Source of the DNA: Streptomyces sp. CC0208
GTDB taxonomy: Bacteria > Actinomycetota > Actinomycetes > Streptomycetales > Streptomycetaceae
NCBI RefSeq assembly: GCF_003443735.1
Contig: NZ_CP031969.1
Span: 3,596,001-3,660,000 of the forward strand
Length of the DNA: 64,000 nt
Direction: 5' to 3'
Shown here: piece by piece, positions 41,494 to 52,449 of the stretch
How positions within the stretch are numbered: the first letter of the stretch is position 1
Layout of the letters: each line of letters starts with the position of its first letter
The notes under the pieces: generated by a model
The model's input: the letters and a program-made list of their open reading frames with translations, nothing else
Told to the model about the DNA's origin: nothing
Databases searched by the model: none
Made by a program: the position numbers and the translations under genes

Positions 41494-43056
41494 TCAGAAG
41501 AGGCCGGTGTCGGCGAAGCGCAGCACCAGTTGGGGCGCGCCCGAGAGCGCGACGCCGAGGACGCCGGTCAGGGCGAGCGCGGCTGTGAGGGGGGCGGGGA
41601 CACGGTGTGTGGCGGGTTCGCCCTCCGGGGCCCGGAACAGCAGCGTCGTCCACTGGAGGTAGTAGAACAGCGCGATCACGACATTGACGGCCATGACCAC
41701 GGCGAGCCAGCCGAGGCCCGCGTCCACGGCCGCCGAGAAGACGGTGACCTTGGCGAACAGGCCGATGATGCCCGGCGGCAGCCCGGCCAGGCAGAGCAGG
41801 AAGAAGGCCAGCAGAAGGGCGGCGAACGGGTTGGTCGCGTAGAGGCCCCGGTAGTCGGTGAGGCGGTTCGCGGCCTTCGTACGACCCACCAGCGCGGCGA
41901 CCGCGAAGGCGCCGAGGTTCACGGCGGCGTACATGAGGGCGTAGGCGACGGTGGAGCCTACGGACCGCTCGGCGTCGTCGGAGTACGCGGCGGCGGCGAT
42001 CGGGACGAGGAGGTAGCCGGCCTGGCCGACGGAGGACCAGGCGAGCAGCCGTACGGCGCTGTACGCGCGCGTGGCCTGCTGTCGCAGGGCGCCGACGTTG
42101 CCGACGGTCATGGTGAGGGCGGCGAGTGCGGCGAGTGCCGGGCCCCAGACGTCGGCATACGACGGCAGGGCGACCACGGTGATCAGGATCAGGCCGGAGA
42201 AGCCGACCGCCTTGCCGACGACCGACAGGTAGGCGGCGATCGGGAGGGGCGCGCCCACGTACGTGTCGGGCACCCAGAAGTGGAAGGGCACGGCGGCCGT
42301 CTTGAAGGCGAAGCCGACGAGGGTGAGGACGACGCCGGTCTGGGCGAGGGTGTGGAGTTGTCCGTCGACGTGCTGGATGCGGTCGGCGACCTGGCTCAGG
42401 TAGAGGGTTCCCGTGGAGGCGTACACGAAGCTGATGCCCATGAGGCTGACCGCGGTGGCGGTGACCGAGGACAGGAAGAACTTCAGTGCTGCTTCGGAGG
42501 ACCTCCTGTCGCCGGGCCGGATTCCGACCAGGGCGAAGGCGGGCAGGGAGGCGACTTCCAGGGCGACGATCAGGGTCGCCAGGTCGCGGGAGGCCGGCAG
42601 GAGGGCGGCGCCGGCGGCTGAGGAGAGCAGCAGGAACCAGTACTCCCCTTCGGGGAGTCTCTTGTCGGCGTCCTTGAGGGTGGTGACCGACAGGAGGGCG
42701 GCGAGGAGGGCGCCGCCGAGGACGACGAACTGGATGACGAGCGTGAAGCGGTCGGCCGTGTAGCTGCAGACGCCGCCGTCGCCGGTCAGGCAGAAGGTGC
42801 TGCGGTCGCCGTCCAGGAGGGGCAGCAGCAGGAGCGCGGAGGCGGCCAGGCCCGCGACCGAGACCCACCCGAGCAGGGCTTTCCTCTGTTCGCCGACGAA
42901 CAGGTCGGCGACGAGGACGGCGAGAGCGACGACCGCCGCGACGGTCGGCGGCGCGATCGCGAGCCAGTCGACGGACTGGACGAGGTTCGCGGCCGTCGCG
43001 GTCAGCGGCTGGGCCGACGAAGCCAGTGGCTGGGCCATGGCGGCCAGGGTGCTCAT
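41494..43056 (-). CDS. nuoN: NADH-quinone oxidoreductase subunit N
   Basis: Antiporter-like proton-pumping membrane subunit of complex I, 520 residues, about 14 helices. The ATG at 43056 overlaps the nuoM stop as ATGA. Conserved charged positions are visible, for example the Lys in LKFFLSSV and the segment PFHFWVPDTYVGAPLPIAAY. It is the last gene of the nuo cluster in this window. Confidence 0.95.
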   Translation of the reverse strand: MSTLAAMAQPLASSAQPLTATAANLVQSVDWLAIAPPTVAAVVALAVLVADLFVGEQRKALLGWVSVAGLAASALLLLPLLDGDRSTFCLTGDGGVCSYTADRFTLVIQFVVLGGALLAALLSVTTLKDADKRLPEGEYWFLLLSSAAGAALLPASRDLATLIVALEVASLPAFALVGIRPGDRRSSEAALKFFLSSVTATAVSLMGISFVYASTGTLYLSQVADRIQHVDGQLHTLAQTGVVLTLVGFAFKTAAVPFHFWVPDTYVGAPLPIAAYLSVVGKAVGFSGLILITVVALPSYADVWGPALAALAALTMTVGNVGALRQQATRAYSAVRLLAWSSVGQAGYLLVPIAAAAYSDDAERSVGSTVAYALMYAAVNLGAFAVAALVGRTKAANRLTDYRGLYATNPFAALLLAFFLLCLAGLPPGIIGLFAKVTVFSAAVDAGLGWLAVVMAVNVVIALFYYLQWTTLLFRAPEGEPATHRVPAPLTAALALTGVLGVALSGAPQLVLRFADTGLF

Positions 43057-44627
43057 CGGTTGCCTCCTGCGAGGAGCTGCTGGACGGCCGGGTCGGTGAG
43101 GCCGAGGAGGGCCTTCGGCCACAGGCCCGCCACGACGGTGAGGGCGACGAGCGGCGTCCAGGCCGCGAACTCGTACGTGTGGACGTCGGCGAGCTGGGGG
43201 GCGTCCTGGGGTACGGCGCCCATGCAGACGCGGCGGACCACGACGAGCATGTAGGCGGCCGTCAGGAGGGTGCCGAACGCTCCGATCGCCATGAAGGTGA
43301 GGAAGGCGGGGCGGCTGAGGTCGTCGGCGGGCTTGAAGGCTCCGAAGAGCGCCAGCATCTCGCCCCAGAATCCGGCGAGGCCGGGCAGGCCGAGCGAGGC
43401 GACCGCGCCGAAGGCCAGCAGGCCGCCCAGGCGGGGGGCCTTGCCGTACAGGGCAGCCCCGGTCTCCTCGGCCAGGGTGTCGAGGTCAGTGGTGCCGGTG
43501 CGGTCCTTCAGGGCGCCGACCAGGAAGAACAGGAGGCCGGTGATGAGGCCGTGGGCAATGTTGGCGAACAGGGCGCCGTTCACGCCGGTCGGGGTCATGG
43601 TGGCGATGCCGAGCAGGACGAAGCCCATGTGGCCGACGGAGGAGTAGGCGATAAGGCGTTTGAGATCGCCCTTCGCGCCCCGCTTGGCGAGGGCGAGACA
43701 GACCAGTGATCCGTAGATGATCCCGACCACGGCGAAGGCGGCGAGGTAGGGCGCGAAGTCACGGAAGCCGTCGGGCGCGATCGGCAGCAGAATGCGGACG
43801 AACCCGTACGTACCCATCTTCAGCAGGACACCGGCCAGCAGCACCGAGCCGACGGTCGGCGCGGCAGTGTGGGCGTCGGGCAGCCAGCTGTGCAGCGGCC
43901 ACATCGGGGTCTTGACCGCGAGTCCGATCCCGATCGCCAGGACGGCGATGACCTGCACGGATGTGGTCAGCGACCGGCCGTTGTCAGTGGCGAGTGCCAC
44001 CATGTCGAATGTGCCCGCCTTGATCCCGATCAGGAGCAGGCCGAGCAGCATCACGACCGAGCCGAGCAGTGTGTAGAGGATGAAGCGCCAGGCGGCGGCC
44101 TGGCGGTCCGCGCCGCCCCAGCGGGCGATGAGGAAGTACATCGGGATGAGCACCGTCTCGAACGCGAGGAAGAACAGCAGCAGATCGAGGACGGCGAAGG
44201 TCGCGAGGGTGCCGGACTCGAGGACGAGCAGCAGCGCGACGAAGGCCTTCGGGGTCGGCCCCGACGGCATCTTGAAGTAGGAGTAGAGCGCGCAGAGGAA
44301 GGTCAGCAGCGCGGTCAGGACCAGAAGGGGGAGGGAGATGCCGTCGATGCCGAGGTGGATGCGCACGTCGAGTGCGGGGATCCAGCTGATGTCGGTCGTG
44401 GCCTGCATCTTCGACGGGTGGTCGTGGTCGAAGCCGAGCGCGAGGACGATCGCGGCGATGAGGATCACGCCGGTGACGGTCACCCCGTGCCGCAGTACGG
44501 CCTGGTCGGGCGACTTCCCCTTCAGTCCGGGCGGGGCAGGGAGCAGAGCCGTGACGGCACCGAGGAGCGGGCCGGCCACGACGAACGCCAGAAGGAACTG
44601 CATCACGGACTCGTTGATATCGATCAC
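43053..44627 (-). CDS. nuoM: NADH-quinone oxidoreductase subunit M
   Basis: Antiporter-like membrane subunit of 524 residues. The family segments FLAFETVLIPMYFLIARWGG (with the essential Glu of helix 5) and MWPLHSWLPDAHTAAPTVGS are intact. The chosen GTG at 44627 lies 6 bases after the nuoL stop; a downstream ATG at 44603 would remove 8 residues. Confidence 0.95.
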   Translation of the reverse strand: MIDINESVMQFLLAFVVAGPLLGAVTALLPAPPGLKGKSPDQAVLRHGVTVTGVILIAAIVLALGFDHDHPSKMQATTDISWIPALDVRIHLGIDGISLPLLVLTALLTFLCALYSYFKMPSGPTPKAFVALLLVLESGTLATFAVLDLLLFFLAFETVLIPMYFLIARWGGADRQAAAWRFILYTLLGSVVMLLGLLLIGIKAGTFDMVALATDNGRSLTTSVQVIAVLAIGIGLAVKTPMWPLHSWLPDAHTAAPTVGSVLLAGVLLKMGTYGFVRILLPIAPDGFRDFAPYLAAFAVVGIIYGSLVCLALAKRGAKGDLKRLIAYSSVGHMGFVLLGIATMTPTGVNGALFANIAHGLITGLLFFLVGALKDRTGTTDLDTLAEETGAALYGKAPRLGGLLAFGAVASLGLPGLAGFWGEMLALFGAFKPADDLSRPAFLTFMAIGAFGTLLTAAYMLVVVRRVCMGAVPQDAPQLADVHTYEFAAWTPLVALTVVAGLWPKALLGLTDPAVQQLLAGGNR

Positions 44628-44633
44628 GCCTGC

Positions 44634-46628
44634 TCACGCTCCCGTGGCGACGAGGACGACGGCGACCGCGAGGACGACGGTGCCGGCGAGCAGCGCGCTC
44701 ACATAGGTCTGCAGATTGCCGGTCTGGGCCCGCCGTACGGCGGTGCCGAGCCAACGGGGCAGTGTTCCCGCGCCGCGTACGTAGGTCTCGACGACCTCGC
44801 GGTCCAGGAACCGGACGAGGGTGGCTCCGGCCTGGACCGGGCGGACGAAGAGGGCCGTGTACAGGGCGTCCAGGTGGAAGCCGACGGCCGCGTGGCGGTG
44901 CAGCGGGCCGAGCAGCAGCCGTCCGGGGTCAGCGGGGTCGGGCGCGTAGGCCACGTCTCCGTAGGCGGGCTCGTGGGTGGCGATGGCCTCGGCCTCGACC
45001 AGTCCGGCGTCGCCCTCGGGGTGGGCGGCGACGGCTCCGAGCGGGACGCAAGTCGTGATCGCGCTGGTGTGCCGCCAGGCCGCGTAGGTGACGATGCCGC
45101 CGATCAGAGCCACGCCGGTACCGGCGACGGACGTGGTGAGGGTCGGGGTGAGGTCGCGGCCGTCGAACCAGTCGGGCAGCACGCGGTAGGCGAACGCGCC
45201 GAGGGCGAGGGAGGGGGCCGCGAGGACCCACAGGACCACGTTCATCGTCAGTGGCTGACGGCCGTGGTCGGGAGCCTCGGTGCCCCGCCCGTGGAAGGCC
45301 AGCAGCCACAGGCGGGTCGCGTACGCGGCGGTGAGCAGGGCCGTGAGGAGGCCGGCGACCAGGGTGATCCAGCCCGCGGCGCCGGGAGCGTGCTCGGTGT
45401 GGCCGGTGGCGACGTGCTCGGCGGCGCCGAGGACGGACTCCTTGGAGAAGAAGCCGCTGAAGGGCGGGATCGCGGCGAGCGCGAGGAGCGCCACGGTCAT
45501 CGTCCAGAAGGCGTCGGGGACGCGGGCACGCAGGTCCTTCATGCGGGACATGGCCGCCAGCGAGTTGGTGCCTGCGGCGTGGATGATCACGCCGGCCGCG
45601 AGGAACAGCAGCGCCTTGAAGGCGCCGTGGGACAGGAGGTGGAAGACGGCGGCACCGCGGTCGCCGACGGCGAGGGCGCCGGTCATGTAGCCGAGCTGGC
45701 CGATCGTCGAGTAGGCGAGGACGCGCTTGATGTCGTCCTGGGCGAGCGCGGCGAGACCGGAACCGACCATCGTGACGGCGGCCATGCCGGCGAGGACCAG
45801 CATCGCGGCCTGCGAGGCCTCGAAGACCGGGAGGAGACGGGCGATGAAGTAGACACCGGCGGCGACCATCGTCGCGGCGTGGATCAGCGCGGACACGGGC
45901 GTGGGGCCCGCCATCGCGTCGGGGAGCCAGGTGTGCAGCGGAAACTGCGCCGACTTGCCGGCCACACCCGCGAGAAGGAGCAGGGCGATCAGGGTCGGGT
46001 GGTCGAGTCCGCCGTGGGCGACGGCGTCGAGGACCTTCGTGATCCGGAAGGAGCCGGCGTCGGTGGCCAGCGCGAACAGGCCGATCAGGAAGGGGACGTC
46101 ACCGAGCTTGGTCACCAGGAAGGCCTTGAGGGAGGCGGCGCGGGCCTCCGGGGTCTCCCAGTAGTGGCCGACCAGGAAGTACGAGCAGATGCCCATGATC
46201 TCCCAGCCGACCAACAGCACGATCAGGTCGCCGGAGTAGACGACGAGCAGCATCGCGGAGGTGAAGAGGGAGACGAGAGCGGCGTAGGAGGGGTAGCGCG
46301 GGTCGTCGCGCAGATAGCCGGTCGAGTAGATCTGCACGCAGGTGGCGACGAATGCGACCAGGACGGCGACGAGGGCGGCGAAGCCGTCGATGTACAGGGC
46401 GAGTTCGATCGGGACCGAGCCGGTCGGGGTGAGTTCGGTGGCGGCGTTCACCGTCTGGTCGCCACCCTGGCGTACGGCGACCACCGCGGCGAGCGCGAGG
46501 GCGACCAGGGGCGGCAGGACGGCGAGCGGGCGGACGAAGCCGGGGGCGGTGCGGCCCAGGAGCAGGCCGGCCGCGGCGCCCAGGAAGGGAAGGAGGGGGA
46601 CGAGGACGGCGAGGGTGGTCGTGGTCAC
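44634..46628 (-). CDS. nuoL: NADH-quinone oxidoreductase subunit L
   Basis: The largest antiporter-like subunit, 664 residues, with the long amphipathic lateral helix expected at the C-terminal end that braces the membrane arm. Conserved segments include [20 protein letters not shown] and [20 protein letters not shown]. The GTG start overlaps the nuoK stop by four bases. Confidence 0.96.
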   Translation of the reverse strand: MTTTTLAVLVPLLPFLGAAAGLLLGRTAPGFVRPLAVLPPLVALALAAVVAVRQGGDQTVNAATELTPTGSVPIELALYIDGFAALVAVLVAFVATCVQIYSTGYLRDDPRYPSYAALVSLFTSAMLLVVYSGDLIVLLVGWEIMGICSYFLVGHYWETPEARAASLKAFLVTKLGDVPFLIGLFALATDAGSFRITKVLDAVAHGGLDHPTLIALLLLAGVAGKSAQFPLHTWLPDAMAGPTPVSALIHAATMVAAGVYFIARLLPVFEASQAAMLVLAGMAAVTMVGSGLAALAQDDIKRVLAYSTIGQLGYMTGALAVGDRGAAVFHLLSHGAFKALLFLAAGVIIHAAGTNSLAAMSRMKDLRARVPDAFWTMTVALLALAAIPPFSGFFSKESVLGAAEHVATGHTEHAPGAAGWITLVAGLLTALLTAAYATRLWLLAFHGRGTEAPDHGRQPLTMNVVLWVLAAPSLALGAFAYRVLPDWFDGRDLTPTLTTSVAGTGVALIGGIVTYAAWRHTSAITTCVPLGAVAAHPEGDAGLVEAEAIATHEPAYGDVAYAPDPADPGRLLLGPLHRHAAVGFHLDALYTALFVRPVQAGATLVRFLDREVVETYVRGAGTLPRWLGTAVRRAQTGNLQTYVSALLAGTVVLAVAVVLVATGA

Positions 46629-47041
46629 GCGGTGGCCTCAGCCTTCCCGGTCCGCCCGGATCCTGCGGCCTGCTCGGCCGGACGGACTTCGCTGTCGGTG
46701 TCGTCGCGGTCGTCGGGCTCGTGGCCCTCGGCCGTGTCGCGGAGTTTGTCGATGTCGGCGGTGCCGCGGTTGCGGTGGACGGCGAGGACGATCGCGAGGC
46801 CGATGCCGATCTCGGCGGCGGCGATGGCGATGGTGAACAGGGTGAGGGCCTGGCCTGAGTGGAGGGTCTCCTCGGCGGCCTCGCTGAGCCAGACGTCGAA
46901 GGCGACCAGGTTCAGGTTGACGGCGTTGAGCATCAGCTCGACCGACATCAGGACGAGGATCGCGTTGCGACGGGCGAGGACGCCGTAGAGGCCGGTGCAG
47001 AAGAGGAGGGCGGAGAGTACGGCGGGATAGGCGAGGTGCAT
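46625..47041 (-). CDS. nuoK: NADH-quinone oxidoreductase subunit K
   Basis: A three-helix membrane subunit. The core with two conserved membrane Glu residues ([13 protein letters not shown] and [15 protein letters not shown]) occupies residues 1-88, the usual 95-100 residue family length. A further 40-50 residues form a charged, disordered tail (Asp/Glu/Arg-rich), unusual for NuoK. Its start overlaps the nuoJ stop by one base (TGATG). Confidence 0.94.
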   Translation of the reverse strand: MHLAYPAVLSALLFCTGLYGVLARRNAILVLMSVELMLNAVNLNLVAFDVWLSEAAEETLHSGQALTLFTIAIAAAEIGIGLAIVLAVHRNRGTADIDKLRDTAEGHEPDDRDDTDSEVRPAEQAAGSGRTGKAEATA

Positions 47042-47787
47042 CAGCGGGCGCCTTCCTGCTCGGCGGACTCGGTTCCCTTGGCCGTCGCGGTTCCCTCGGC
47101 CGTCGCGGTTTCTCTGGTCGACGCGGGTTCCTTGGCCGACTTGGTTCCCGCGACCGGCCCATTTCGCCCGATGGGGTGATTACGGGAATCCGGGACGGAT
47201 GGGGAACCACCGGTCACCGCTCGGGAGTTCACAGGGGGAGAGCTCGACTCCGCCTTCGCCTTGCGGGACAGGACGATCGCGCCGACCAGTGCCGCGAGGA
47301 GCAGGACGGAGAGGGCCTCGAAGGGGAGGACCCAGTTCTGGAAGAGGCTCGCGCCGGTGGCCTCGGTGGAGCCGGCGGCGGGGCCGTCCAGGTCGATCCA
47401 GGTGGTGCGGAAGGCGTCGGCGACCACCCAGACCAGAGCGGCCGCCGCGGCGAGGGCCACGACGAGGGCGGCCCAGCGGTTGCCGGAGTCGGCGTCCGGG
47501 GAGCGGCCGATGGGGGCCCTGGTGAGCATCAGACCGAACAGAAGGAGGACAACGACGGAACCCACATAGATGAGGACCTGCACCCAGGCGATGAACTCGG
47601 CGGTGAGCAGGAGGTATTCGACGGCGAGGCCACCGAGGGCCACCACCAGCCACAGGGCGGCGTGCACCAGCTGCTTGGTGGTGACGGTGACGATCGCGGC
47701 GCCGAAGGTGACCAGGCCGACGAGGAGGAAGGCGATCTCGACGCCGGTCGGGGAGAGGAAGCCGTGCGCCTCCTGAGCGAGGGTCAC
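47041..47787 (-). CDS. nuoJ: NADH-quinone oxidoreductase subunit J
   Basis: A five-helix membrane subunit of 248 residues from the GTG at 47787. Residues 1-180 are the NuoJ core ([20 protein letters not shown]); the last 70 are a low-complexity tail rich in Ser, Thr, Glu and Lys with repeats such as [14 protein letters not shown]. The start overlaps the nuoI stop by four bases. Confidence 0.93.
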   Translation of the reverse strand: MTLAQEAHGFLSPTGVEIAFLLVGLVTFGAAIVTVTTKQLVHAALWLVVALGGLAVEYLLLTAEFIAWVQVLIYVGSVVVLLLFGLMLTRAPIGRSPDADSGNRWAALVVALAAAAALVWVVADAFRTTWIDLDGPAAGSTEATGASLFQNWVLPFEALSVLLLAALVGAIVLSRKAKAESSSPPVNSRAVTGGSPSVPDSRNHPIGRNGPVAGTKSAKEPASTRETATAEGTATAKGTESAEQEGAR

Positions 47788-48353
47788 GACTCTTCCCCCT
47801 GGGGGTCGGCCGGCGCCGTCGGCTCGGCCTGGGCCGCCGCCAGCTTCTCGGCGGTCTTGCGGGCGGTGCCGATCTCCTTCGGTTCCTCGGCTCCGGGGTC
47901 GAGGGCCGGTGGGGCCGGGACGGTCCACATCCACTCGCGGAGCTTGTCCCGCTCGTGGGTGAGCTCGCGGATGTCGGTCTCGGCGTACTCGAACTCCGGG
48001 GACCAGAACAGGGCGTCGAAAGGACACACCTCGATGCAGATACCGCAGTACATGCAGAGGGAGAAGTCGATGGCGAAGCGGTCGAGGACGTTACGGCTGC
48101 GTTCGCGGCCACCGGGGGCCGCCGCCGGGACCGTCTCCTTGTGGGAGTCGATGTAGATGCACCAGTCGGGGCACTCACGGGCGCACAGCATGCAGACCGT
48201 GCAGTTCTCCTCGAACAGGCCGATGACGCCGCGGGTGCGGGGCGGGAGGTCGGGCTGGGCGTCGGGGTACTGCTCGGTGACGGTCTTCTTCGTCATCGTG
48301 CGCAGGGTGACGGCCAGGCCCTTGGCCAGACCCGAGCCAGGAATGGGGGCCAT
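47784..48353 (-). CDS. nuoI: NADH-quinone oxidoreductase subunit I
   Basis: Ferredoxin-like subunit that carries electrons to the terminal cluster N2. It has 189 residues with two perfect 4Fe-4S motifs, [12 protein letters not shown] and [12 protein letters not shown], and a charged C-terminal tail. The ATG at 48353 lies 2 bases after the nuoH stop. Confidence 0.96.
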   Translation of the reverse strand: MAPIPGSGLAKGLAVTLRTMTKKTVTEQYPDAQPDLPPRTRGVIGLFEENCTVCMLCARECPDWCIYIDSHKETVPAAAPGGRERSRNVLDRFAIDFSLCMYCGICIEVCPFDALFWSPEFEYAETDIRELTHERDKLREWMWTVPAPPALDPGAEEPKEIGTARKTAEKLAAAQAEPTAPADPQGEES

Positions 48354-48355
48354 GG

Positions 48356-49324
48356 TTACTGGATCACCACCTTGACGATGCCGGTGAGGGCGATCTGGGC
48401 GAGGGAGAGGGGGACGAGGAGGGTCCAGGAGAGTTTCTGGAGCTGGTCCTCGCGCAGGCGGGGGTAGGTCACGCGGAGCCAGATGACGACGAAGGCGAGC
48501 ACGGCCGTCTTGAGGAGGGTCCAGACCCAGCCGAGACCGTCGGCGCCCCAGGGCCCGTGCCAGCCGCCCAGGAAGAGGACGGTGGTCAGGCCGCACAGGA
48601 CGACGATTCCGGCGTACTCGGCGAGGAGGAACAGGGCGAAGCGCAGTCCGGTGTACTCGGTGTAGGCGCCGAAGATGATCTCCGAGTCGGCGACCGGCAT
48701 GTCGAAGGGAGGGCGCTGGAGTTCGGCGAGGCCGGCGACGAAGAAGACGATCGCGCCGACGATCTGCCAGGGCAGCCACCACCACTCGAAGGCGTCGAGG
48801 ATGCCGGGCAGGGAGACGGTGCCGGCCGCCATCGCCACCGAGGCGGCGGTGAGGAGCATGGGGAGCTCGTAGGCGAGGAGCTGTGCGGCGGTGCGCAGAC
48901 CGCCGAGGAGGGAGAACTTGTTGGCGGAGGCCCAGCCGGCCATGAGGGAGCCGAGGACGCCCACGCCCATCACGGCGAGCACGAAGAACACGCCGGCGTC
49001 GACGACCTGGCCGACGGCGCCCTCGCCGGGGCCGATCGGGATGGCGAGGAGGACGAGGAGGTAGGGCAGGAGGGCGACGGCGGGGGCGAGTTGGAAGACG
49101 CGGCGGTCCGCGCCCGCGGGCACGATGTCTTCCTTCTGAGCGAACTTCACGCCGTCCGCGACAAGTTGGGCCCAGCCGTGGAAGCCGCCGGCGTACATCG
49201 GGCCCAGGCGGCCCTGCATGTGGGCCATCACCTTGTGCTCGGTCTGACCGATGATCAGGGGGAAGGTGAGGAAGACGACGAAGACGATCAGGAGTCGCAG
49301 GGCGACGTCGAGAGCGTCGTTCAC
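48356..49324 (-). CDS. nuoH: NADH-quinone oxidoreductase subunit H
   Basis: Membrane subunit that forms the quinone chamber with NuoB and NuoD; 322 residues, 8 helices. The signatures [20 protein letters not shown] and [20 protein letters not shown] are present. The GTG start overlaps the nuoC stop by four bases, so nuoC is directly followed by nuoH with no nuoD, E, F or G in between. Confidence 0.96.
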   Translation of the reverse strand: MNDALDVALRLLIVFVVFLTFPLIIGQTEHKVMAHMQGRLGPMYAGGFHGWAQLVADGVKFAQKEDIVPAGADRRVFQLAPAVALLPYLLVLLAIPIGPGEGAVGQVVDAGVFFVLAVMGVGVLGSLMAGWASANKFSLLGGLRTAAQLLAYELPMLLTAASVAMAAGTVSLPGILDAFEWWWLPWQIVGAIVFFVAGLAELQRPPFDMPVADSEIIFGAYTEYTGLRFALFLLAEYAGIVVLCGLTTVLFLGGWHGPWGADGLGWVWTLLKTAVLAFVVIWLRVTYPRLREDQLQKLSWTLLVPLSLAQIALTGIVKVVIQ

Positions 49325-51225
49325 TGCGGGCCTCCTGCGGGCTTGTCGGGGGTGGGGGGTTCGGGGGTGGAGGGCTTGTCCGGGGCCGGAGACTTGGGAG
49401 CCGGGTTCTTGGAGGCCGGGGCGGTGGGATCGGGGTTCGGGCCGGTGTCTTCGGGGCGGTCGGAGGACTGGGCATCCTCGGGAGCCTCAGGAACGTCGGA
49501 AGGCCGGGACCTCTCGGGAGTCCCGGGCCGTTCGGGGGCCTTGGGCTTCTCTGAGGTCGTGGCTTCCTCGGAGCTCGTGGGCTCCTCCGAGTGCGTGGAC
49601 TCTTCGGAGGTCGGCTCCCCGGAAGGCGTCTGCTCCTCCCGTAGCTCGGGGCCTTCGGAAGCCGTGGGTTCTTCGGCAGCCGCAGCGCCTTCTGGGGCCG
49701 CGGCTGTTGATGCCCGGGGCTTCTCGGTGGTCTTGCGCACCTCGGGCTTCTCAGGGCGCTCAGAGGGTTCGGACAGTTCGGTGTCCTCAGGTGTGGGGGG
49801 CCGCTTCGGTTCCGGGACGTCGAAGGCCGGGCGGGCGTGGTGCCATGGTGCGTCCGGGCTGCGAGGAGTCGCGGGAGGCTTCGGCGGGGCGACGCTCGGG
49901 CTCGCGTCGTCGCTCGACGGCTCGGAGCCGGTCGCGGCGGGCCTCTGACTCGCGGAACCGCCCGAGGCAGTACGGGCCCGACGAGGCCCGGTCGGGGCAC
50001 CGCCCGCCGCCGCTCCCGGAGGCTGCGCTGCGGGCACATCGGGCGCAGAGGCATTGGAGGCAGGTGTGGGTGCACCGGACGCCCGGGTCTCCGACTCGGG
50101 TGCAGGTGATCCCTTTACCGGGGCATCCGCTGAGGACGCAGGCAAGCCCGTTGCCGGAGCCTCTGACTCGGGCGCGCCGCCGGCCGGGGTCGCCGAACCG
50201 GCACCGGCCCCGGCACCGGTGCCCTCGGATCCTGGTGCCGTCTGGCTGGCGGAGCCCTGTGCAGCGGTACGAGTACGCCGAGGCACGGCCGTCGGCAAGG
50301 TTGCGGCAGCGTCCTCCGTCGCCTCCGGCGGGGTCTGGCTCGCCGAGCCCTCGGCCGCCGTGCGCGCACGACGTGGGCCGGCCCCCGCAGCCCCAGCCGC
50401 ACCCGACGCCGCACGGGCCTCCGCCTGACTGGCAGAGCTCTCGGCAGCCGTACCCGCACGACGCGGACCAGCCCCCGCCGCATCCGCCGCAGCCGCGCTC
50501 CCAGACGCCTCCGCCTGACTCGCCGAGCCCTCCGCAGCCGAACGTGCCCGGCGGACCGGGCGGTCGGCTGTGGGTGGGCGTTCGGCCGGGGTGCGGGTGG
50601 GGCGTTCTCCGGGGGTGCGGGCTGGGCCGCGGGACGGGCGGGTGGGGGCCGGGGGGAGTTGGCCCTTCAGGGGGCCCCATTCGTTCGGGTCGGGGACTCC
50701 TGGGGGGAGCATCTGGCGGCGTTTGGGGCCGCCGTGTTCGGACTCGCCCGGTTCCTTGGCGCCGGGCCAGGCCTTGGCGACGCGAGCGGCCAGGACGAAG
50801 TCCTTGCGGAGGGGGTGGCCCTCGAAGGTCTCCGGCAGCAGGAGGTGGTCCAGGGAGGGATGGCCCTCGAAGGTGACGCCGAACATTTCGTGGGTCTCGC
50901 GCTCGTGCCAGGCGGCGCCCGCGTAGATGTCGACGGCGGTGGGCAGCACCGGGGTGTCGTGGGAGATCGTCGTGCGCAGGAGCAGGCGTCGTACCGGCGC
51001 GAGGGCTGCCACGTGCGCGGCCACGCGGAAGCCGGTGCCGGGTTCGTCGACGGCGCTGAGCCAGTCGAAGTAGGTGCAGCCCAGTTCGTCGCGGGCGACG
51101 CGCAGTGCGGTGAGCCAGGTCGTGGGCGGGACGTCCACGGTGAGGATCTCGTAGGACTCCTCGGCGGTGGCCTCGGGGCCGAAGAGTTCCTCGGCGGGGG
51201 CGGGGAGCCAGCCGACGGCGGTCAC
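49321..51225 (-). CDS. nuoC: NADH-quinone oxidoreductase subunit C with long repeat tail
   Basis: Hydrophilic 30-kDa subunit of complex I. Residues 1-185 are the NuoC core, with the signature [11 protein letters not shown] (106-116). It continues for about 450 residues of Pro/Ala/Ser/Glu-rich disordered sequence. Five imperfect units of about 14 residues (consensus [14 protein letters not shown]) occur near 224-237, 254-267, 284-297, 315-328 and about 420. A Ser/Glu/Pro run makes up the last 130. The frame is open and continuous through to the overlap with nuoH, so the tail is genuinely part of the gene. The family is normally 150-230 residues. It starts at GTG (51225), overlapping the nuoB stop. 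Confidence 0.92.
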   Translation of the reverse strand: MTAVGWLPAPAEELFGPEATAEESYEILTVDVPPTTWLTALRVARDELGCTYFDWLSAVDEPGTGFRVAAHVAALAPVRRLLLRTTISHDTPVLPTAVDIYAGAAWHERETHEMFGVTFEGHPSLDHLLLPETFEGHPLRKDFVLAARVAKAWPGAKEPGESEHGGPKRRQMLPPGVPDPNEWGPLKGQLPPAPTRPSRGPARTPGERPTRTPAERPPTADRPVRRARSAAEGSASQAEASGSAAAADAAGAGPRRAGTAAESSASQAEARAASGAAGAAGAGPRRARTAAEGSASQTPPEATEDAAATLPTAVPRRTRTAAQGSASQTAPGSEGTGAGAGAGSATPAGGAPESEAPATGLPASSADAPVKGSPAPESETRASGAPTPASNASAPDVPAAQPPGAAAGGAPTGPRRARTASGGSASQRPAATGSEPSSDDASPSVAPPKPPATPRSPDAPWHHARPAFDVPEPKRPPTPEDTELSEPSERPEKPEVRKTTEKPRASTAAAPEGAAAAEEPTASEGPELREEQTPSGEPTSEESTHSEEPTSSEEATTSEKPKAPERPGTPERSRPSDVPEAPEDAQSSDRPEDTGPNPDPTAPASKNPAPKSPAPDKPSTPEPPTPDKPAGGPQ

Positions 51226-51926
51226 TGTGCGTCCCCCTCACCCGGAGTCGAAGACCCACCCGGAGTCGGTGACCCACCCGGAGTCGGTGACCCACCCGGA
51301 GCCGGCGCCGGCGGCCTGACCAGCCCGCTCTGCAGCGCAGCCGTCGACGGGCCGGTCGCGGCCGTCCCGTACCGCTCCCCCAGCGACTCCCTGGCGATCT
51401 TCTCCTGGAGCTTCAGGATTCCCTGGAGCAGGGCCTCGGGGCGGGGCGGGCAGCCGGGGACGTAGACGTCGACGGGGATGATCTGGTCGACGCCCTTGGT
51501 GACGGAGTAGGAGTCCCAGTAGGGGCCCCCGCAGTTGCTGCACGCGCCGAAGGAGATGACGTACTTCGGCTCCGGCATCTGCTCGTACAGGCGCTTCACC
51601 GCGGGCGCCATCTTGTCCGTGACCGTGCCGGAGACGACCATCAGGTCGGCCTGGCGTGGGCCCGGGGCGAAGGGGATGACGCCGAGGCGGATGAAGTCGT
51701 GGCGGGCCATGGACGCGGCGATGAACTCGATGGCGCAGCAGGCGAGACCGAAGTTGAACACCCACAGGGAGTACCGGCGGCCCCAGTTGAGGATCACCTT
51801 CATCGGCTCGGGGGCGAGGCGGGCGAGGGCGCCCAGCCGCTTCGGCTCCGGGAGCAGAACGGGCTCCGTGGCGCCGGAGTCGGCCGGTGAGCCGGCAACC
51901 GTGTGGGCCGCGGGGTTCACGTCCAT
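51222..51926 (-). CDS. nuoB: NADH-quinone oxidoreductase subunit B
   Basis: Carries the terminal iron-sulphur cluster N2, next to quinone. It has 234 residues. The cluster ligands are visible in [19 protein letters not shown] and [11 protein letters not shown]. The C terminus ends in a short Pro/Gly/Ser repeat coded by three 18-base units. The ATG at 51926 overlaps the end of nuoA by 10 bases. NuoB usually contacts NuoD, which is missing from this cluster. Confidence 0.95.
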   Translation of the reverse strand: MDVNPAAHTVAGSPADSGATEPVLLPEPKRLGALARLAPEPMKVILNWGRRYSLWVFNFGLACCAIEFIAASMARHDFIRLGVIPFAPGPRQADLMVVSGTVTDKMAPAVKRLYEQMPEPKYVISFGACSNCGGPYWDSYSVTKGVDQIIPVDVYVPGCPPRPEALLQGILKLQEKIARESLGERYGTAATGPSTAALQSGLVRPPAPAPGGSPTPGGSPTPGGSSTPGEGDAQ

Positions 51927-52339
51927 GCCAGGACACCCTTCTTGTACGCGTAGAGCAACCCCACGGCGAGGAAGCCGAGGAAAATGAACATCTCGACGAG
52001 GGTGGTCGCGCCGTAGCCGGGGGCCGCGAAGATCGTGGCCCAGGGGAACAGGAAGATCGAGTCGACGGCGAAGATGACGTAGAGGAAGGCGTAGACGTAG
52101 TAGCGGACCTGGGTGTGGGCCCAGCCCTCGCCGACGGGGTCGACTCCGCACTCGTAGGTCAGGAGCTTCTCGGGGGTCGGGACCACGGGTCGCAGCAGCC
52201 GTCCGGCGCCGAAGGCGACCGCGACGAACAGCACGCCGACGACGGCGAGCAGTCCGACGACCGAGTACGACTGGAAGTAGTCCGCCGCGACGACGGTCGG
52301 ATCGACGACGGCTGCATCGACGACGGTCGGTTCCGGCAC
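51917..52339 (-). CDS. nuoA: NADH-quinone oxidoreductase subunit A
   Basis: A three-helix membrane subunit, 140 residues from the GTG at 52339, which follows GAGGGG by 7 bases. The conserved loop [15 protein letters not shown] contains the family Cys, and the second half ([20 protein letters not shown]) is typical. The frame is open upstream into a repeat region, but that segment is not protein-like. It is the first gene of the cluster. Confidence 0.93.
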   Translation of the reverse strand: MPEPTVVDAAVVDPTVVAADYFQSYSVVGLLAVVGVLFVAVAFGAGRLLRPVVPTPEKLLTYECGVDPVGEGWAHTQVRYYVYAFLYVIFAVDSIFLFPWATIFAAPGYGATTLVEMFIFLGFLAVGLLYAYKKGVLAWT

Positions 52340-52360
52340 GTCCGCCCCTCGCTCCCTTGT

Positions 52361-52449
52361 GAACACCCTGAACACGCTTAACACGCTTAACCACTGCTCA
52401 CGCCGAGCACGTCGAACACGCTGAGCAGGCTGAACACGCTGAACAACGG
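52361..52449. repeat. 9-base tandem repeat before nuoA
   Basis: About ten imperfect units with the consensus GAACACGCT on the plus strand (AGCGTGTTC on the minus strand), one of them with only 8 bases. They lie within 110 bases upstream of the nuoA start, where the promoter or leader would be. The spacing is close to one helical turn, so stacked protein sites or simple slippage are both possible. Confidence 0.85.
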
